The notes under the pieces are model-generated. The model was given only the letters and a program-made list of their open reading frames with translations, made no database searches and was not told the origin of the DNA. 64,000 nucleotides of DNA, taken from Sphingomonas desiccabilis (GTDB lineage Bacteria; Pseudomonadota; Alphaproteobacteria; Sphingomonadales; Sphingomonadaceae). The DNA lies in contig NZ_SDPT01000001.1 in NCBI RefSeq assembly GCF_004135605.1, positions 372,001-436,000 of the forward strand, written 5' to 3'. Every line of letters starts with the position of its first letter. The stretch's first letter is position 1. Below, piece after piece: positions 42,996-52,078 of this stretch. The position numbers and the translations under genes were made by a program.

Positions 42996-43256
42996 TCAGC
43001 TGTCGTCGGCTTCCTGGTCGACGGCATCCATGAAATCGCGCGCGGCTTCCCGGTCCGCCTCGTCTTCGAAGGCGTCGAGGTCGGGCGCGATGCCCAGCAT
43101 GTACATCAGGCACCACAAGGCGAAGCGGCGGCCGCTGTCCTTCTCAAGCCCGAACTCGAGCCGCAGCCGATCGGCGCCGTCGGCGATCTGCCCCGGCGAG
43201 AGGGCGACGATGTCGGCCGAGCCGAAGAAGCGGATGAGGAGCTGGTCGAAGTCCAT
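42996..43256 (-). CDS. small acidic conserved hypothetical protein
   Basis: 86 aa, starting MDFDQLLIRFFGSADI. It is helical and acidic, with GRRFALWCLMYMLGIAPDLDAFEDEADREAARDFMD as one conserved-looking stretch (quoted in parts). I recognise the pattern from short proteins in sphingomonad genomes but know no function. It stands alone between the receptor locus and the GH115 gene. Confidence 0.7.
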   Translation of the reverse strand: MDFDQLLIRFFGSADIVALSPGQIADGADRLRLEFGLEKDSGRRFALWCLMYMLGIAPDLDAFEDEADREAARDFMDAVDQEADDS

Positions 43257-43416
43257 GATCGCTCTCTAGCCGAAGCTTTGCTCCGCCCCAAGCGGGAGCG
43301 GGCAACAGGAACCCGATCAGTGGCTTCTATTCGAAGAACCAGCATGATAGCGATACCAGGGACGGACGCGACGCCGGTGAGAAGGTCGTGCCGGAGTTCC
43401 AAGGGGAGAGAATGCT

Positions 43417-46125
43417 GTGGCGTCGCGTGCAGGGATGATGGTGACTCGGCGAAGCCTGATGGGCGGGGCCGCCTGTGTCGGGGCCTTGGCGTTAGGCTCG
43501 CTTCCGGGACCGGCGCATGCCGAGGCGCGGAGCGCCCCCGCGGGCCAGGGCGCATTTCCGCTGATCGCGGGCGGGGTGCCTGCCGCCGTGGTGATCGATG
43601 CCCAAGCGGATCCGGCCGTTGGCCACGCCGCCCGAAGCTTCGCTGCCGACCTGGAGCGCGTGAGCGGCAATCGCGCGCGGCTGATCGAAGGAGACACCGC
43701 GGGCCTGCGCGGCCCGGCGGTCCTGATCGGGGTGCTCGGCCAAAGCCCGATGCTCGACGCGCTCGCGGCCGCGGGCAAGATCGACGCCGCGGACCTGCGC
43801 GGCCAGTGGGAGGCGTTTCGCCAGATTGTCGTCGACGATCCGCTGCCAGGTGTTCCGCGCGCGCTGGTCGTGATCGGGTCAGACCGGCGCGGGGCGGCGT
43901 TCGGGACCTATGACCTGTGCGAACGGATCGGCGTGTCGCCCTGGCACTGGTTCGCCGACGTGCCGGTGCCGCGCCGGCGCGACGTTTCGATCCCGGCAGG
44001 CGCGCGGCGCGACCAGCCAAAAGTGCGGTATCGCGGCTTCTTCATCAACGACGAGGCACCGGCGCTCAGCGGCTGGGCGGAGAAGAAGTTCGGCGGCGTC
44101 AATTCGAAGATGTACGCGCATGTGTTCGAGCTGCTGCTGCGCATGAAGGGCAATTACCTGTGGCCCGCGATGTGGGCGCCACGGGCGTTTGCGGCCGATG
44201 ATCCCCAGAACATGGTGCTGGCGGATGCGATGGGCGTGGTAATGGGCAATTCCCACCACGAGCCGATGCTGCGCGCCCATGACGAATGGCACCGCAACAA
44301 GGAGGCGGGCGTCACCGGCGGCGCCTGGGACTACAGCAGGAACACCGAAAACCTCCGCCGCTTCTGGCGCGGCGGCATCGAGCGGATGATGTCCAAGGGC
44401 GATGGCCGCGGTTATGAGTCGGTGGTGACGGTCGGCATGCGCGGCGACGGCGACGAGGCGATGGCCGAAGGCACCGCCATCCCGCTGCTGGAACGGATCG
44501 TCACCGACCAGCGCGCCATCATCGCCGAAGGGACGGGCAAGCCGGCCAGCGAAACCCCGCAGGTGTGGGCGCTCTACAAGGAAGTGCAGGACTATTATGA
44601 TCACGGCATGAAGGTGCCGGACGACGTCACCCTGCTGTTCTCCGACGACAATTGGGGGCAGATCCGCAGGCTCCCCGACGCGGGCACGGCGCCGCGGCGC
44701 GGCGGCTACGGCATCTATTACCACTATGACTATGTGGGCGGTCCGCGGAACTACAAGTGGATCAACACCAGCCAGGTCGAGAAGGTCTGGCAGCAGATGG
44801 ATCTCGCCTATCGGCGGGACGTGCGGACGATGTGGATCGTCAACGTCGGCGACATCAAGCCGATGGAATATCCGCTGAGCTTCTTCCTGAAGATGGCGTG
44901 GGACCCGGAGGCGATGACGCCCGCGGCGCTCGCGGCCTATCCCGGGGACTGGGCGACGGCGACCTTCGGCGCGGCACACGGGCCGGCGATCGGCGATCTG
45001 CTCACCCGCTACAGCAAATATGCCGCGCGGCGGAAGCCCGAGCTGATCGACCCCGACAGCTTTCCGCTGGGCGGCATCACGCCGGATGGGCTGGACGGCG
45101 GCGAGTTCGGGGCGATGGTCGCGGAGTGGGATGCGCTGGAAGCGCGCATGCTCGACACCCGGTCGCAACTGGGCGCGGAGCAGCTGGACGCCTACTACCA
45201 GATCGTCGAGTTCCCGATCGCGGCGATGGCGAACCTCTATCGCCTCTACTATGCCGCGGCGTGGAACAAGCTGCTGGCGTCGAAGAACGATGCGCGCGCC
45301 AACTATTTCGCCGACCAGGTCGAGGCGACCTTCCGCCGCGACGGGGCGCTGACCCAGCGCTACCACAGCATCCGCGGTGGCAAGTGGGACGGGATGATGG
45401 CCCAGATCCACATGAGCTACGTGATCTGGAACGACCCCACGCAGCAGACCATGCCCAGCATCACGCGGGTCGCTGCCGATACGCCGAACGACCGGCGCCG
45501 GCCGCAGCCGCGCTTCGTGGCGTCGAAGGCGGCGCCCGAGGGCGTGATCGCGGTCGAGGCGCCGGCGTTCAGCCGCGCGCGCGACGGAAAGGGGCTGCGG
45601 TGGACGACGATCCCGAACCTGGGTCGTACGGCGGGCGCCGTGATCGCGCTTCCCCAGGGGCTGGCGGCGACCGCGCCGGAGGATGGCGTCAGCCTGGAAT
45701 ATGACGTGACGGTGGAGAAGGGCGGCCCGGCGCAGGTGACGCTCTATCTGGCGCCCACGCTCGACACAAGCGGCGGTCGTGGCGTGCGGATCGGCGTGTC
45801 GCTGGATGGCGGTGCCGTGCAGGTGCTGCAGGCGCAGCTGGAGGCGACCGGCGGGCCCGAGGACACGCCGGGCAAGGAGCGCTGGGCGCAGGCGGTGCGC
45901 GACAATGCGGTCCGGCTGTCCGCCGGCCTGGGGACGGTCGCGCCGGGGCGCCACGTCGTTCGGGTCTGGCGGATCGACGACAACGTCGTGCTCCAGAAGC
46001 TGGTGCTGAGTACCGTGCCGGTGCCGCCGAGCTATCTGGGCGCCGTGCCGGCGCATGGTGGTGGAGGAACCGGCACCCTGCCGGCACCCGGCGCATCGAA
46101 GGGACGGCGGCGGCGCCCCGCCTGA
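43417..46125 (+). CDS. glycoside hydrolase family 115 (xylan alpha-1,2-glucuronidase)
   Basis: 902 aa from a GTG at 43417 with GGGGAG 8 bases upstream; an internal ATG at 43435 is possible. A Tat-like signal (TRRSLMGGAACVGALALG) leads to a periplasmic enzyme. GH115 markers: RYRGFFINDEAPALSGW, ADAMGVVMGNSHHEPM, TVGMRGDGDEAM and FSDDNWGQIRRLP. The family removes 4-O-methylglucuronic acid from xylan side chains. A C-terminal beta domain and a basic low-complexity tail follow. Its place next to two TonB receptors suggests glucuronoxylan use, although the neighbouring GH76 points to mannan. Confidence 0.92.
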   Translation: MASRAGMMVTRRSLMGGAACVGALALGSLPGPAHAEARSAPAGQGAFPLIAGGVPAAVVIDAQADPAVGHAARSFAADLERVSGNRARLIEGDTAGLRGPAVLIGVLGQSPMLDALAAAGKIDAADLRGQWEAFRQIVVDDPLPGVPRALVVIGSDRRGAAFGTYDLCERIGVSPWHWFADVPVPRRRDVSIPAGARRDQPKVRYRGFFINDEAPALSGWAEKKFGGVNSKMYAHVFELLLRMKGNYLWPAMWAPRAFAADDPQNMVLADAMGVVMGNSHHEPMLRAHDEWHRNKEAGVTGGAWDYSRNTENLRRFWRGGIERMMSKGDGRGYESVVTVGMRGDGDEAMAEGTAIPLLERIVTDQRAIIAEGTGKPASETPQVWALYKEVQDYYDHGMKVPDDVTLLFSDDNWGQIRRLPDAGTAPRRGGYGIYYHYDYVGGPRNYKWINTSQVEKVWQQMDLAYRRDVRTMWIVNVGDIKPMEYPLSFFLKMAWDPEAMTPAALAAYPGDWATATFGAAHGPAIGDLLTRYSKYAARRKPELIDPDSFPLGGITPDGLDGGEFGAMVAEWDALEARMLDTRSQLGAEQLDAYYQIVEFPIAAMANLYRLYYAAAWNKLLASKNDARANYFADQVEATFRRDGALTQRYHSIRGGKWDGMMAQIHMSYVIWNDPTQQTMPSITRVAADTPNDRRRPQPRFVASKAAPEGVIAVEAPAFSRARDGKGLRWTTIPNLGRTAGAVIALPQGLAATAPEDGVSLEYDVTVEKGGPAQVTLYLAPTLDTSGGRGVRIGVSLDGGAVQVLQAQLEATGGPEDTPGKERWAQAVRDNAVRLSAGLGTVAPGRHVVRVWRIDDNVVLQKLVLSTVPVPPSYLGAVPAHGGGGTGTLPAPGASKGRRRRPA

Positions 46126-46161
46126 GCCGGGGCAGGGCGGGCGGTGCGGAGCCGCCCGCGG

Positions 46162-47163
46162 TCAGGCGATCTCCCGCAGGGTTGCGAGCGCGTGGGCGGT
46201 GGCATCGTCCAGCGTTTCGCATACGGCGATGCCGGGGAGGTCGGCCGTCCATAGCTCGGCAAAGCCGCGGACCTTGCCATAGCTGTTGTCGAGGACCGCA
46301 TGGGGGATGCCCATCAGCACGCTGAGGATGTGGCCGTGCAGCCGGTCGGTGACGATCGCGTCGCCCGAGCCGAGCAGCGCGCGGCCCCGTTCCAGCTCCG
46401 CGCGGGCGCGGGCGCGGAAGCGGCGATAGTCGGGTTCGCCACCGGCAAGCATGCGCGCGGTGCGGCCGAGCCGCGCGACCGCGCGATCCCAGCGGCTGGG
46501 CGCGCGCGTGCCATGGATCCAGTCGACGAGCAGCGTGTCGCGCGGCAGTTCCGGTACGCCGCGCCCGGCGCTGCGCTCCTGGTCGGTGCGCAAGAGGTAG
46601 ACGATGTCGTGGACCGGAAGCGCCGGGCGCGAGAGGCTGCCGAGGCAAAAGGCCATGTCCGGGCAGAGTTCGGCCGGGCAGCCGAGTTCCGCTTCCGCAA
46701 AGGCAAGGCTGGCGCGATCGCGGACCAGGAGGGTAAAGCTGCCGTGGGCGGCGATCGCCTCTCGCGTCAGGCGCACCTGTTCCGGGTCGGCGAAATGGAT
46801 CGTCTGGGGCAACTGGACGATCGGCCGGCCGGGCAGGGCGGCGAGAAGCATTCGGCGGAACTGCTGGAAGCGCGGCCACAGGTCCCCGAAGTTGCCGCCG
46901 CCGCTCAGGAACACCGGCCCGTCCGGGACGCGGCGGAGCAGCGCGTCGAGATCGAAGCCGTGGATGGTGCTCACATAGCCGGGCGGCTGGGCGGCCGCGC
47001 GATCGAAGAAGGCGAGTTCGCCCAGCCAGATCAGGCTGTCGCCCACGTTAGAATAATCCGGAAAGTCCAGCAGCGCATAGCCACCCGACAGGTCGGCGAG
47101 CGGGGTGACGGTGTGCCGCACCCGCTCTGCCAATTCCTCCACCCGCTCGAACATCGCATCCAT
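46162..47163 (-). CDS. polysaccharide pyruvyl transferase family protein
   Basis: 333 aa from the ATG at 47163 (an upstream TTG at 47199 is less likely). Features: DYSNVGDSLIWLGE, FLSGGGNFGDLWP, LPQTIHF and a C-terminal DRLHGHILSVLMGIP, the nucleotide-sugar and pyruvate-binding signatures of the CsaB/WcaK family. It would add pyruvate ketals to an exopolysaccharide or cell-wall glycan, using phosphoenolpyruvate. It is divergent from the NUDIX gene and stands alone, so the target glycan is not apparent. Confidence 0.85.
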   Translation of the reverse strand: MDAMFERVEELAERVRHTVTPLADLSGGYALLDFPDYSNVGDSLIWLGELAFFDRAAAQPPGYVSTIHGFDLDALLRRVPDGPVFLSGGGNFGDLWPRFQQFRRMLLAALPGRPIVQLPQTIHFADPEQVRLTREAIAAHGSFTLLVRDRASLAFAEAELGCPAELCPDMAFCLGSLSRPALPVHDIVYLLRTDQERSAGRGVPELPRDTLLVDWIHGTRAPSRWDRAVARLGRTARMLAGGEPDYRRFRARARAELERGRALLGSGDAIVTDRLHGHILSVLMGIPHAVLDNSYGKVRGFAELWTADLPGIAVCETLDDATAHALATLREIA

Positions 47164-47348
47164 TGGCGCAGGTGGTCGCAGGCTGGCCGGAACAGGCAAG
47201 ATGGCCGCACCGTTATGGTCCGGTCCCTGCGCGCGCCCTCTGTGAGGACGCGCGGATTGCTTCCATCCCGGAGGCGCTTGCCTCGCCCATCGCTCCCGTG
47301 GATAGGCGGAGCGGCCGCGCCGGCGCCCTCAAGAAGACGCTGCCCATC

Positions 47349-48092
47349 ATGCCCGACCTGCCCCAGCCGATCCCCGCCGCGACGCTGATCGTGATGCGCG
47401 ACGCGCCGGGCGCGCCCGAGTTGCTGATGGTCGAGCGGTCCGCGCAGATGGCGTTCGCAGGCGGTGCGCTGGTATTCCCCGGTGGCCGGATTGATCCCGG
47501 CGACGTCGCCTTCGCGACCGAGCTTGGCGATGCAGCGGTGGCGGCGAAGGCGGCGGCGATCCGAGAGACAATCGAGGAGGTCGGACTGGCGGTGGGGCTG
47601 GATCCGCAGCCGGGCGCGGGCGACCTCCAGGCGATGCGGGCGCGGCTGCATGCGGGCGAGCCGCTGTCGACGGTGCTGGGGCGCCACCGCATCGTGCCGG
47701 AGCGGCTGGTGTCCTTCGCACGCTGGCAGCCGGAGCGGCTGGTCGCGCGGCTGTTCGACACGCACTTCTTCCTGGCAGCGGCGCCCGAAGATGCGCCGAC
47801 ACCCGTGGAAGACGGGGCCGAGACGGCGCGCGCCTTCTGGGCGAGCGCGGCGCAGGTACTGGCCGACGCGGGGGCGGGCCGCGCGCACCTGATCTTCCCG
47901 ACGCGCCGGGTGCTCGAGCGGCTGGCGACGCTTGGGAGCTTCGCGGCGGCAGCAGCGCATGCAGCCGCATATCCGGTGCGCACCATTACCCCCTGGATCG
48001 AGCGGCGCGACGGCATCGACCAGCTGTGCATCCCCGACGACCTCGGCTATCCGGTCACTGCCGAGCCGCTTGCCGAAGCGCAGCGCCGATGA
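47349..48092 (+). CDS. NUDIX hydrolase
   Basis: 247 aa from the ATG at 47349; longer in-frame starts lead through low-complexity sequence. The NUDIX box is complete: GGALVFPGGRIDPGD followed by AAIRETIEEVGL (the G-x5-E-x7-REUxEExGU pattern allowing an insertion). It hydrolyses a nucleoside diphosphate linked to another group, such as CoA, sugar or NAD; the substrate cannot be read. Its TGA overlaps the ATG of the extensin-like gene by 4 bp, so the two are coupled. Confidence 0.88.
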   Translation: MPDLPQPIPAATLIVMRDAPGAPELLMVERSAQMAFAGGALVFPGGRIDPGDVAFATELGDAAVAAKAAAIRETIEEVGLAVGLDPQPGAGDLQAMRARLHAGEPLSTVLGRHRIVPERLVSFARWQPERLVARLFDTHFFLAAAPEDAPTPVEDGAETARAFWASAAQVLADAGAGRAHLIFPTRRVLERLATLGSFAAAAAHAAAYPVRTITPWIERRDGIDQLCIPDDLGYPVTAEPLAEAQRR

Positions 48093-48817
48093 ACCGCGTG
48101 CGGCAGGCGACGCGGGCGATCCTCTGGGGGCTGGTGCTGCTCGCGATCGGCTTTGCGCTTTACGCGCTCGTCCGGAACCGTCCGCAGGACCTGCCGTGGC
48201 GGCCGCTCGACCTGAGCGAGCCGGTGGGGATGTTCACCGGGCGCAAGCTGGCCGGGCTTGCAGACGATTTCCCCAAGTGCCGGCAACTGCTGGAGCAGGC
48301 GGGCGTGCACTATCTGCCGCTAGCGCCGCTGGTGTCGGGCCAGTGCGGCTATGCCGACGGCGTGCGGCTGACCACCGGAGGCGCGCGCGCGATCCGCTTC
48401 TCGCCCCGCGACGTGGGCACGTCCTGCCCGGTCGCGGCCGCGCTCGCGATGTGGGAGTGGCAGGTGGTGCAGCCGGCCGCCCGCCGGCACTTCGACAGTG
48501 CCGTCGTGCGGATCGAGCATTTCGGAAGCTATAACTGCCGGCGCATGTACGGCCGATCGAGCGGGGACTGGAGCGAGCATGCCGCGGCCAATGCGCTGGA
48601 CGTCGCCGGCTTCGTGCTGGCGGACGGGCGCCGGGTGACGGTGGTCGGCGACTGGAAGGGCGAGGGGGAGCGCGCCGCCTTTCTGCGCGACGTGCGGGAC
48701 GGCGCCTGCGACCTGTTCTCGACCGTGCTGTCGCCCGACTACAACGCCGCCCACCGCGACCACCTCCACCTCGACCAGGCGCGGCGGGGAGCGATGGGAT
48801 GGCGGGCGTGCCGGTAA
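48089..48817 (+). CDS. extensin-like protein with one membrane anchor (M15-like fold)
   Basis: 242 aa, start overlapping the NUDIX stop. One N-terminal membrane segment (AILWGLVLLAIGFALYALV) is followed by a periplasmic extensin-like C-terminal domain: CGYADGVRL, SYNCRRMYGRSSGDWSEHAAANALDVAGF (in parts) and AAHRDHLHLDQA. The His and Asp positions match the zinc site of LAS-type peptidases, so cell-wall peptide cleavage is possible. Function is unproven in this family. Confidence 0.85.
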   Translation: MNRVRQATRAILWGLVLLAIGFALYALVRNRPQDLPWRPLDLSEPVGMFTGRKLAGLADDFPKCRQLLEQAGVHYLPLAPLVSGQCGYADGVRLTTGGARAIRFSPRDVGTSCPVAAALAMWEWQVVQPAARRHFDSAVVRIEHFGSYNCRRMYGRSSGDWSEHAAANALDVAGFVLADGRRVTVVGDWKGEGERAAFLRDVRDGACDLFSTVLSPDYNAAHRDHLHLDQARRGAMGWRACR

Positions 48818-48857
48818 GCCCTCGCCGCGCGACGATGGCGGGAGGACGGTTCTGACG

Positions 48858-50027
48858 GTGGAGCTTTCGGTCCAAGAAGCGCGGCGGATTGCGCTCACCG
48901 CGCAGGGGTTCAACGCGCGCGAACGCGACGGCGCGGTCGGCCCGGCACGGGTGCGCCGGACGATCGCGAAGCTCGGCTTGCTTCAGATCGACAGCGTCAA
49001 CGTCCTGACCCGCGTGCACTATCTGCCCCTGTTCTCACGCCTGGGCGCCTATGATCGGGCGCTGCTCGACACGCTCCTGGCGGAGCGCCCCAAGCGCTTC
49101 TTCGAATATTGGGGGCACGAGGCGTCGGTGCTGCCGATAGACTGCCACCCGCTGCTGCGCTGGCGGATGGCGCGGGCGCGGGCCGGCAGGGGGATCTGGC
49201 GCCCGCTGGAGCCGTTCGCGGGCGCGCGGCGGGCCGAGGCCGAGGCGCTGCTCGCCCGTATCGCGAGCGAGGGACCGCTCGCGGCCTCCGACCTGGCCGG
49301 CAGGGCGAGGGCCAAGGGCATGTGGGTGTGGAGCGACGGCAAGCATGCGCTTGAATGGCTGTTCTGGGCGGGCCTGGTCGCGGCGACGCATCGGCGCGGC
49401 AATTTCGAGCGCGTCTACGATCTGCCGGAGCGCGTGCTGCCGCGTGCCATCCTCGACCGCCCCACCCCGACCGGGGAGGAGGCCCGGCGCGAACTGCTGG
49501 CGCGATCGGCACGGGCGCTCGGTATCGCGACCGCCGGGGACCTGCGCGACTACTACCGGATCCCCGCTGCAGACGCTCCCCAGCCCATCGCCGAGCTGGT
49601 CGAGGAGGGGACGATCGTGCCGGTGCGGGTGCGTGGCTGGCGCCAGCAGGCCTATCTCTATCGCGACGCGCGGGCCGGCCGGCGGGCGAACGGGCCGGCG
49701 CTGCTGTCGCCGTTCGATCCGCTCGTGTGGAACCGCGATCGGACCGAGCGCCTGTTCGGCTTTCGCTATCGCCTCGAAATCTACACGCCCGCGCACAAGC
49801 GCGAACATGGCTATTATGTCCTGCCGTTCCTGCTCGACGGTGCGCTGGTCGCGCGCGTCGACCTGAAGGCGGAGCGCAGGAGCGGGAGGCTGGTCGTGCA
49901 GCAGGCCAGCATCGAGCCGAACGCACCGGCCGCTACGCCGGAGGCGCTGCGCGCCGAACTCCAGCGGCTGGCGGGATGGCTGGACCTCAGGGGGCCGGAC
50001 GAAGGTCGCGAGCCTCCCGCGGTGTGA
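48858..50027 (+). CDS. YcaQ/AlkX-like winged-helix DNA glycosylase
   Basis: 389 aa from a GTG with GGAGG 12 bases upstream. The HTH_42 (YcaQ) fold is clear: LSVQEARRIALTAQG, LGLLQIDSVNVLTRVHYLP with a Q-I-D catalytic-type motif, and the C-terminal LLSPFDPLVWNRDRTERLFGFRYRLEIY and HGYYVLPFL. Family members excise alkylated bases or unhook interstrand crosslinks. It probably repairs alkylation damage. Alone in its unit. Confidence 0.88.
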   Translation: MELSVQEARRIALTAQGFNARERDGAVGPARVRRTIAKLGLLQIDSVNVLTRVHYLPLFSRLGAYDRALLDTLLAERPKRFFEYWGHEASVLPIDCHPLLRWRMARARAGRGIWRPLEPFAGARRAEAEALLARIASEGPLAASDLAGRARAKGMWVWSDGKHALEWLFWAGLVAATHRRGNFERVYDLPERVLPRAILDRPTPTGEEARRELLARSARALGIATAGDLRDYYRIPAADAPQPIAELVEEGTIVPVRVRGWRQQAYLYRDARAGRRANGPALLSPFDPLVWNRDRTERLFGFRYRLEIYTPAHKREHGYYVLPFLLDGALVARVDLKAERRSGRLVVQQASIEPNAPAATPEALRAELQRLAGWLDLRGPDEGREPPAV

Positions 50028-50036
50028 GCCGGCTGC

Positions 50037-50588
50037 TCAGTTCGGCAGGGAGCGCGGATCGACCTTTTCGACCCAGGCCGGGAAGAAGGCCGGCTGGCGC
50101 AGCGACCAGCCCGAGGCGGTGGCGGCGGCTTCGCTGATCGACTGGAGCAGCTTGCGCCGCAGTTCGGGATGGAGGTGGGGAAGCGCGGCCGATGCGCAGA
50201 AGGCGGACGGGAGCCACGGCCGAGTCTCTGCACCCAGCAGGCGCTCATAGAGGAAGCGATAGGCGGAGAAGGAGGTGAGGCGGCCCTGGCCGAGATCGAA
50301 CGCGGTCACGACCAGGAGCGGGGCCATGAAGGGTTCGACCGCTTCGAGGCCGCTGTCGTCCGGAACGAGCGCGCGGATCTCTGGCAGGCGATCGTAGAGC
50401 CGGGCCTGGGCGCGGATGCTGGCCGCCTCGACGACGTCGCGCGACCAGCGCTCCATCGCATCCTGACGGTCGAGCCCGATGTCCAGCGAGCGGCGGATGT
50501 AGCGCTGGGTCGCGGCGCTGAAGCCTGCGAACTCTTTCATCTCGGCCAGGGTCATCGCGCCTTCGGCCGGCTTCATCCTTGCGCCCAT
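50037..50588 (-). CDS. hypothetical protein
   Basis: 183 aa from the ATG at 50588, nine bases after GGGAGCG on the minus strand; the longer start at 50624 has no such site. It is mostly helical, with MTLAEMKEFAGFSAATQRYIRRSLDIGLD near the N-terminus (quoted in parts), MERWSRDVVEAASIRAQARLYDRLPEIRAL and a proline-rich end. No family known to me. Convergent with the glycosylase gene, 10 bp away. Confidence 0.65.
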   Translation of the reverse strand: MGARMKPAEGAMTLAEMKEFAGFSAATQRYIRRSLDIGLDRQDAMERWSRDVVEAASIRAQARLYDRLPEIRALVPDDSGLEAVEPFMAPLLVVTAFDLGQGRLTSFSAYRFLYERLLGAETRPWLPSAFCASAALPHLHPELRRKLLQSISEAAATASGWSLRQPAFFPAWVEKVDPRSLPN

Positions 50589-50736
50589 CGATCTCGCTCC
50601 CGAACGTGCTCCATCACCAGACATTCTGCCGGGAGGCGGTTAACAGCATGCTGAACCGATCCGGCGCGTGCCAACGAACGGACCATGAAATCTGTTGCAG
50701 CGCAACAAAGGTTGCGACGAACCGAGCGGAGAGGCC

Positions 50737-51171
50737 TTAGCGGGCGCGGGCGCGAACCGCGGCGGCGGGGATCCAGCCGGAGAGGCAGGCGCCTTCATAG
50801 GCACGGCGGCCGCCCACCGGGCTGGTGACGCCGCATCCTTCCTGGGGTGCCGCGGCCGGCGGAACGACCACGCCCAGCCAGCGCTGGTCGATCGAGCGGG
50901 TGCAGACGAACAGCGGCCTGCCTTTTTCGAGCGCGTCGGTGACCGATGCCTCTTCGAACGGCGCTGCGCGGACGGGGATGGAGGGCGCGATCACTTCGCC
51001 GCCGATGCCGCAGGCGGCGAAGCTCGGCCCCTGTTCGCCGATCCGGACCGGCATGGTGCCGGGCGAGAGCGGCACGGTCGTCTGTTCAGCCGCGGGGCGG
51101 AGATCCTCCTCAGGAAGAGGGCTGTTGTGGCAGCCGGCGAGCAGCAGCGCGGCGAAGAACCAGGGTCGCAT
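50737..51171 (-). CDS. lipoprotein with SH3-like repeats
   Basis: 144 aa with a lipobox LLLAGC at residues 9-14, so it is a lipid-anchored periplasmic protein. The mature part (GPSFAACG, VIAPSIPVRAAPFEEASVTDALEKGRPLFVCTRS, RWLGVV, SGWIPAAAV, given in parts) resembles bacterial SH3 domains that bind peptidoglycan or act as scaffolds. No partner gene. The gap to the CHAP gene holds no other frame. Confidence 0.7.
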   Translation of the reverse strand: MRPWFFAALLLAGCHNSPLPEEDLRPAAEQTTVPLSPGTMPVRIGEQGPSFAACGIGGEVIAPSIPVRAAPFEEASVTDALEKGRPLFVCTRSIDQRWLGVVVPPAAAPQEGCGVTSPVGGRRAYEGACLSGWIPAAAVRARAR

Positions 51172-51455
51172 CGGCCTCTTCTAGACGGGATGGGCGCAGC
51201 CGGGAATGACGGCGATTCGCCGCACCGAAGCAATCGGCCCCGGCAACGTCGGCCTGGCAGGCATGCGGAAAAAGGCCGCGAAATCAGCCATCGCGCAGGC
51301 GAGGCGGCGCCGCGACACAGCTTTTGCCGGGCAACCACCGACGGCTAAACACGCTTCGTCGGAAAAGGTTCCATCGACGAGGCGCATGGACTTTCGCCCG
51401 TTCGAAAACCCTGCTTCACACGCTGACACGAGCTTCACCGACCTTTGGGGGGTCC

Positions 51456-51995
51456 ATGAATTTCCGGGCTTTTGCAGCGCGTTTCGCGCTGGCGGTATCG
51501 TTTTGCCTGCTGACCACGGCGCCTGCCCAGGCACGCTTCTGGCAGTGCGCACCCTATGCCCGCGAGATTTCCGGCATCGACATTCACGGCAACGCCAACA
51601 CCTGGTGGAACCAGGCTGCCGGCAAGTACGAGCGCGGCAACACCCCCAAGGAAGGCGCGGTTCTGTCGTTCGAAGCCAGCCGCCGCATGCGGATGGGCCA
51701 TGTCGCGATGGTCTCCAAGGTGGTGAGCGACCGCGAGGTCCTGCTGACCCACGCCAACTGGTCTCGCCGCGGCGGCATCGAGCGCGACGTGCGCGCGGTG
51801 GACGTCTCGGCCGCCGGCGACTGGAGCGAAGTGCGCGTGTGGTTCGGCCCAGTTGGCGGCCTAGGCACCTCGTCCTATTCGACCAACGGCTTCATCTATT
51901 CGGGCCGCGCTCCGCAGACCGAAACGCTGGGCACCGTCGAGATCGCCAGCGGCGGCAACAACCTCGGCAAGGGCATCACCGCACTGGTCGACTGA
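51456..51995 (+). CDS. secreted CHAP-domain amidase/peptidase
   Basis: 179 aa from the ATG at 51456, six bases after GGGGGG; longer frames lead through low-quality sequence. A signal peptide (ALAVSFCLLTTAPAQA) precedes the CHAP domain: FWQCAPYAREISG with the catalytic Cys, GHVAMVSKV with the His, and THANW for the polar third residue. It would cleave peptidoglycan stem peptides or cross-links in the periplasm. A strong bidirectional terminator follows. Confidence 0.9.
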   Translation: MNFRAFAARFALAVSFCLLTTAPAQARFWQCAPYAREISGIDIHGNANTWWNQAAGKYERGNTPKEGAVLSFEASRRMRMGHVAMVSKVVSDREVLLTHANWSRRGGIERDVRAVDVSAAGDWSEVRVWFGPVGGLGTSSYSTNGFIYSGRAPQTETLGTVEIASGGNNLGKGITALVD

Positions 51996-52012
51996 TCGCC
52001 TGCAAGACCCCA

Positions 52013-52058
52013 AACAGAAGCGGCCCGTTTCCTTCGCTGGAAACGGGCCGCTTCTGTT
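52013..52058. terminator. strong bidirectional terminator between convergent genes
   Basis: A perfect 20-bp stem (52013-52032 with 52039-52058) with a 6-base loop. Short T-runs lie on each side. It serves both the CHAP gene and the convergent msrB gene. Confidence 0.95.
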
Positions 52059-52078
52059 TCTAGCACAGGCCGGCGGCA

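Noticed and set aside
43879..46056. 725-aa ORF antisense to GH115 and other long antisense frames (for example 33375-36131, 37289-38728, 39616-42090)
   Set aside because: Each lies opposite a well-supported gene, has low-complexity sequence rich in His, Arg, Gly, Ala or Asp and no family signature. High GC makes such frames common.
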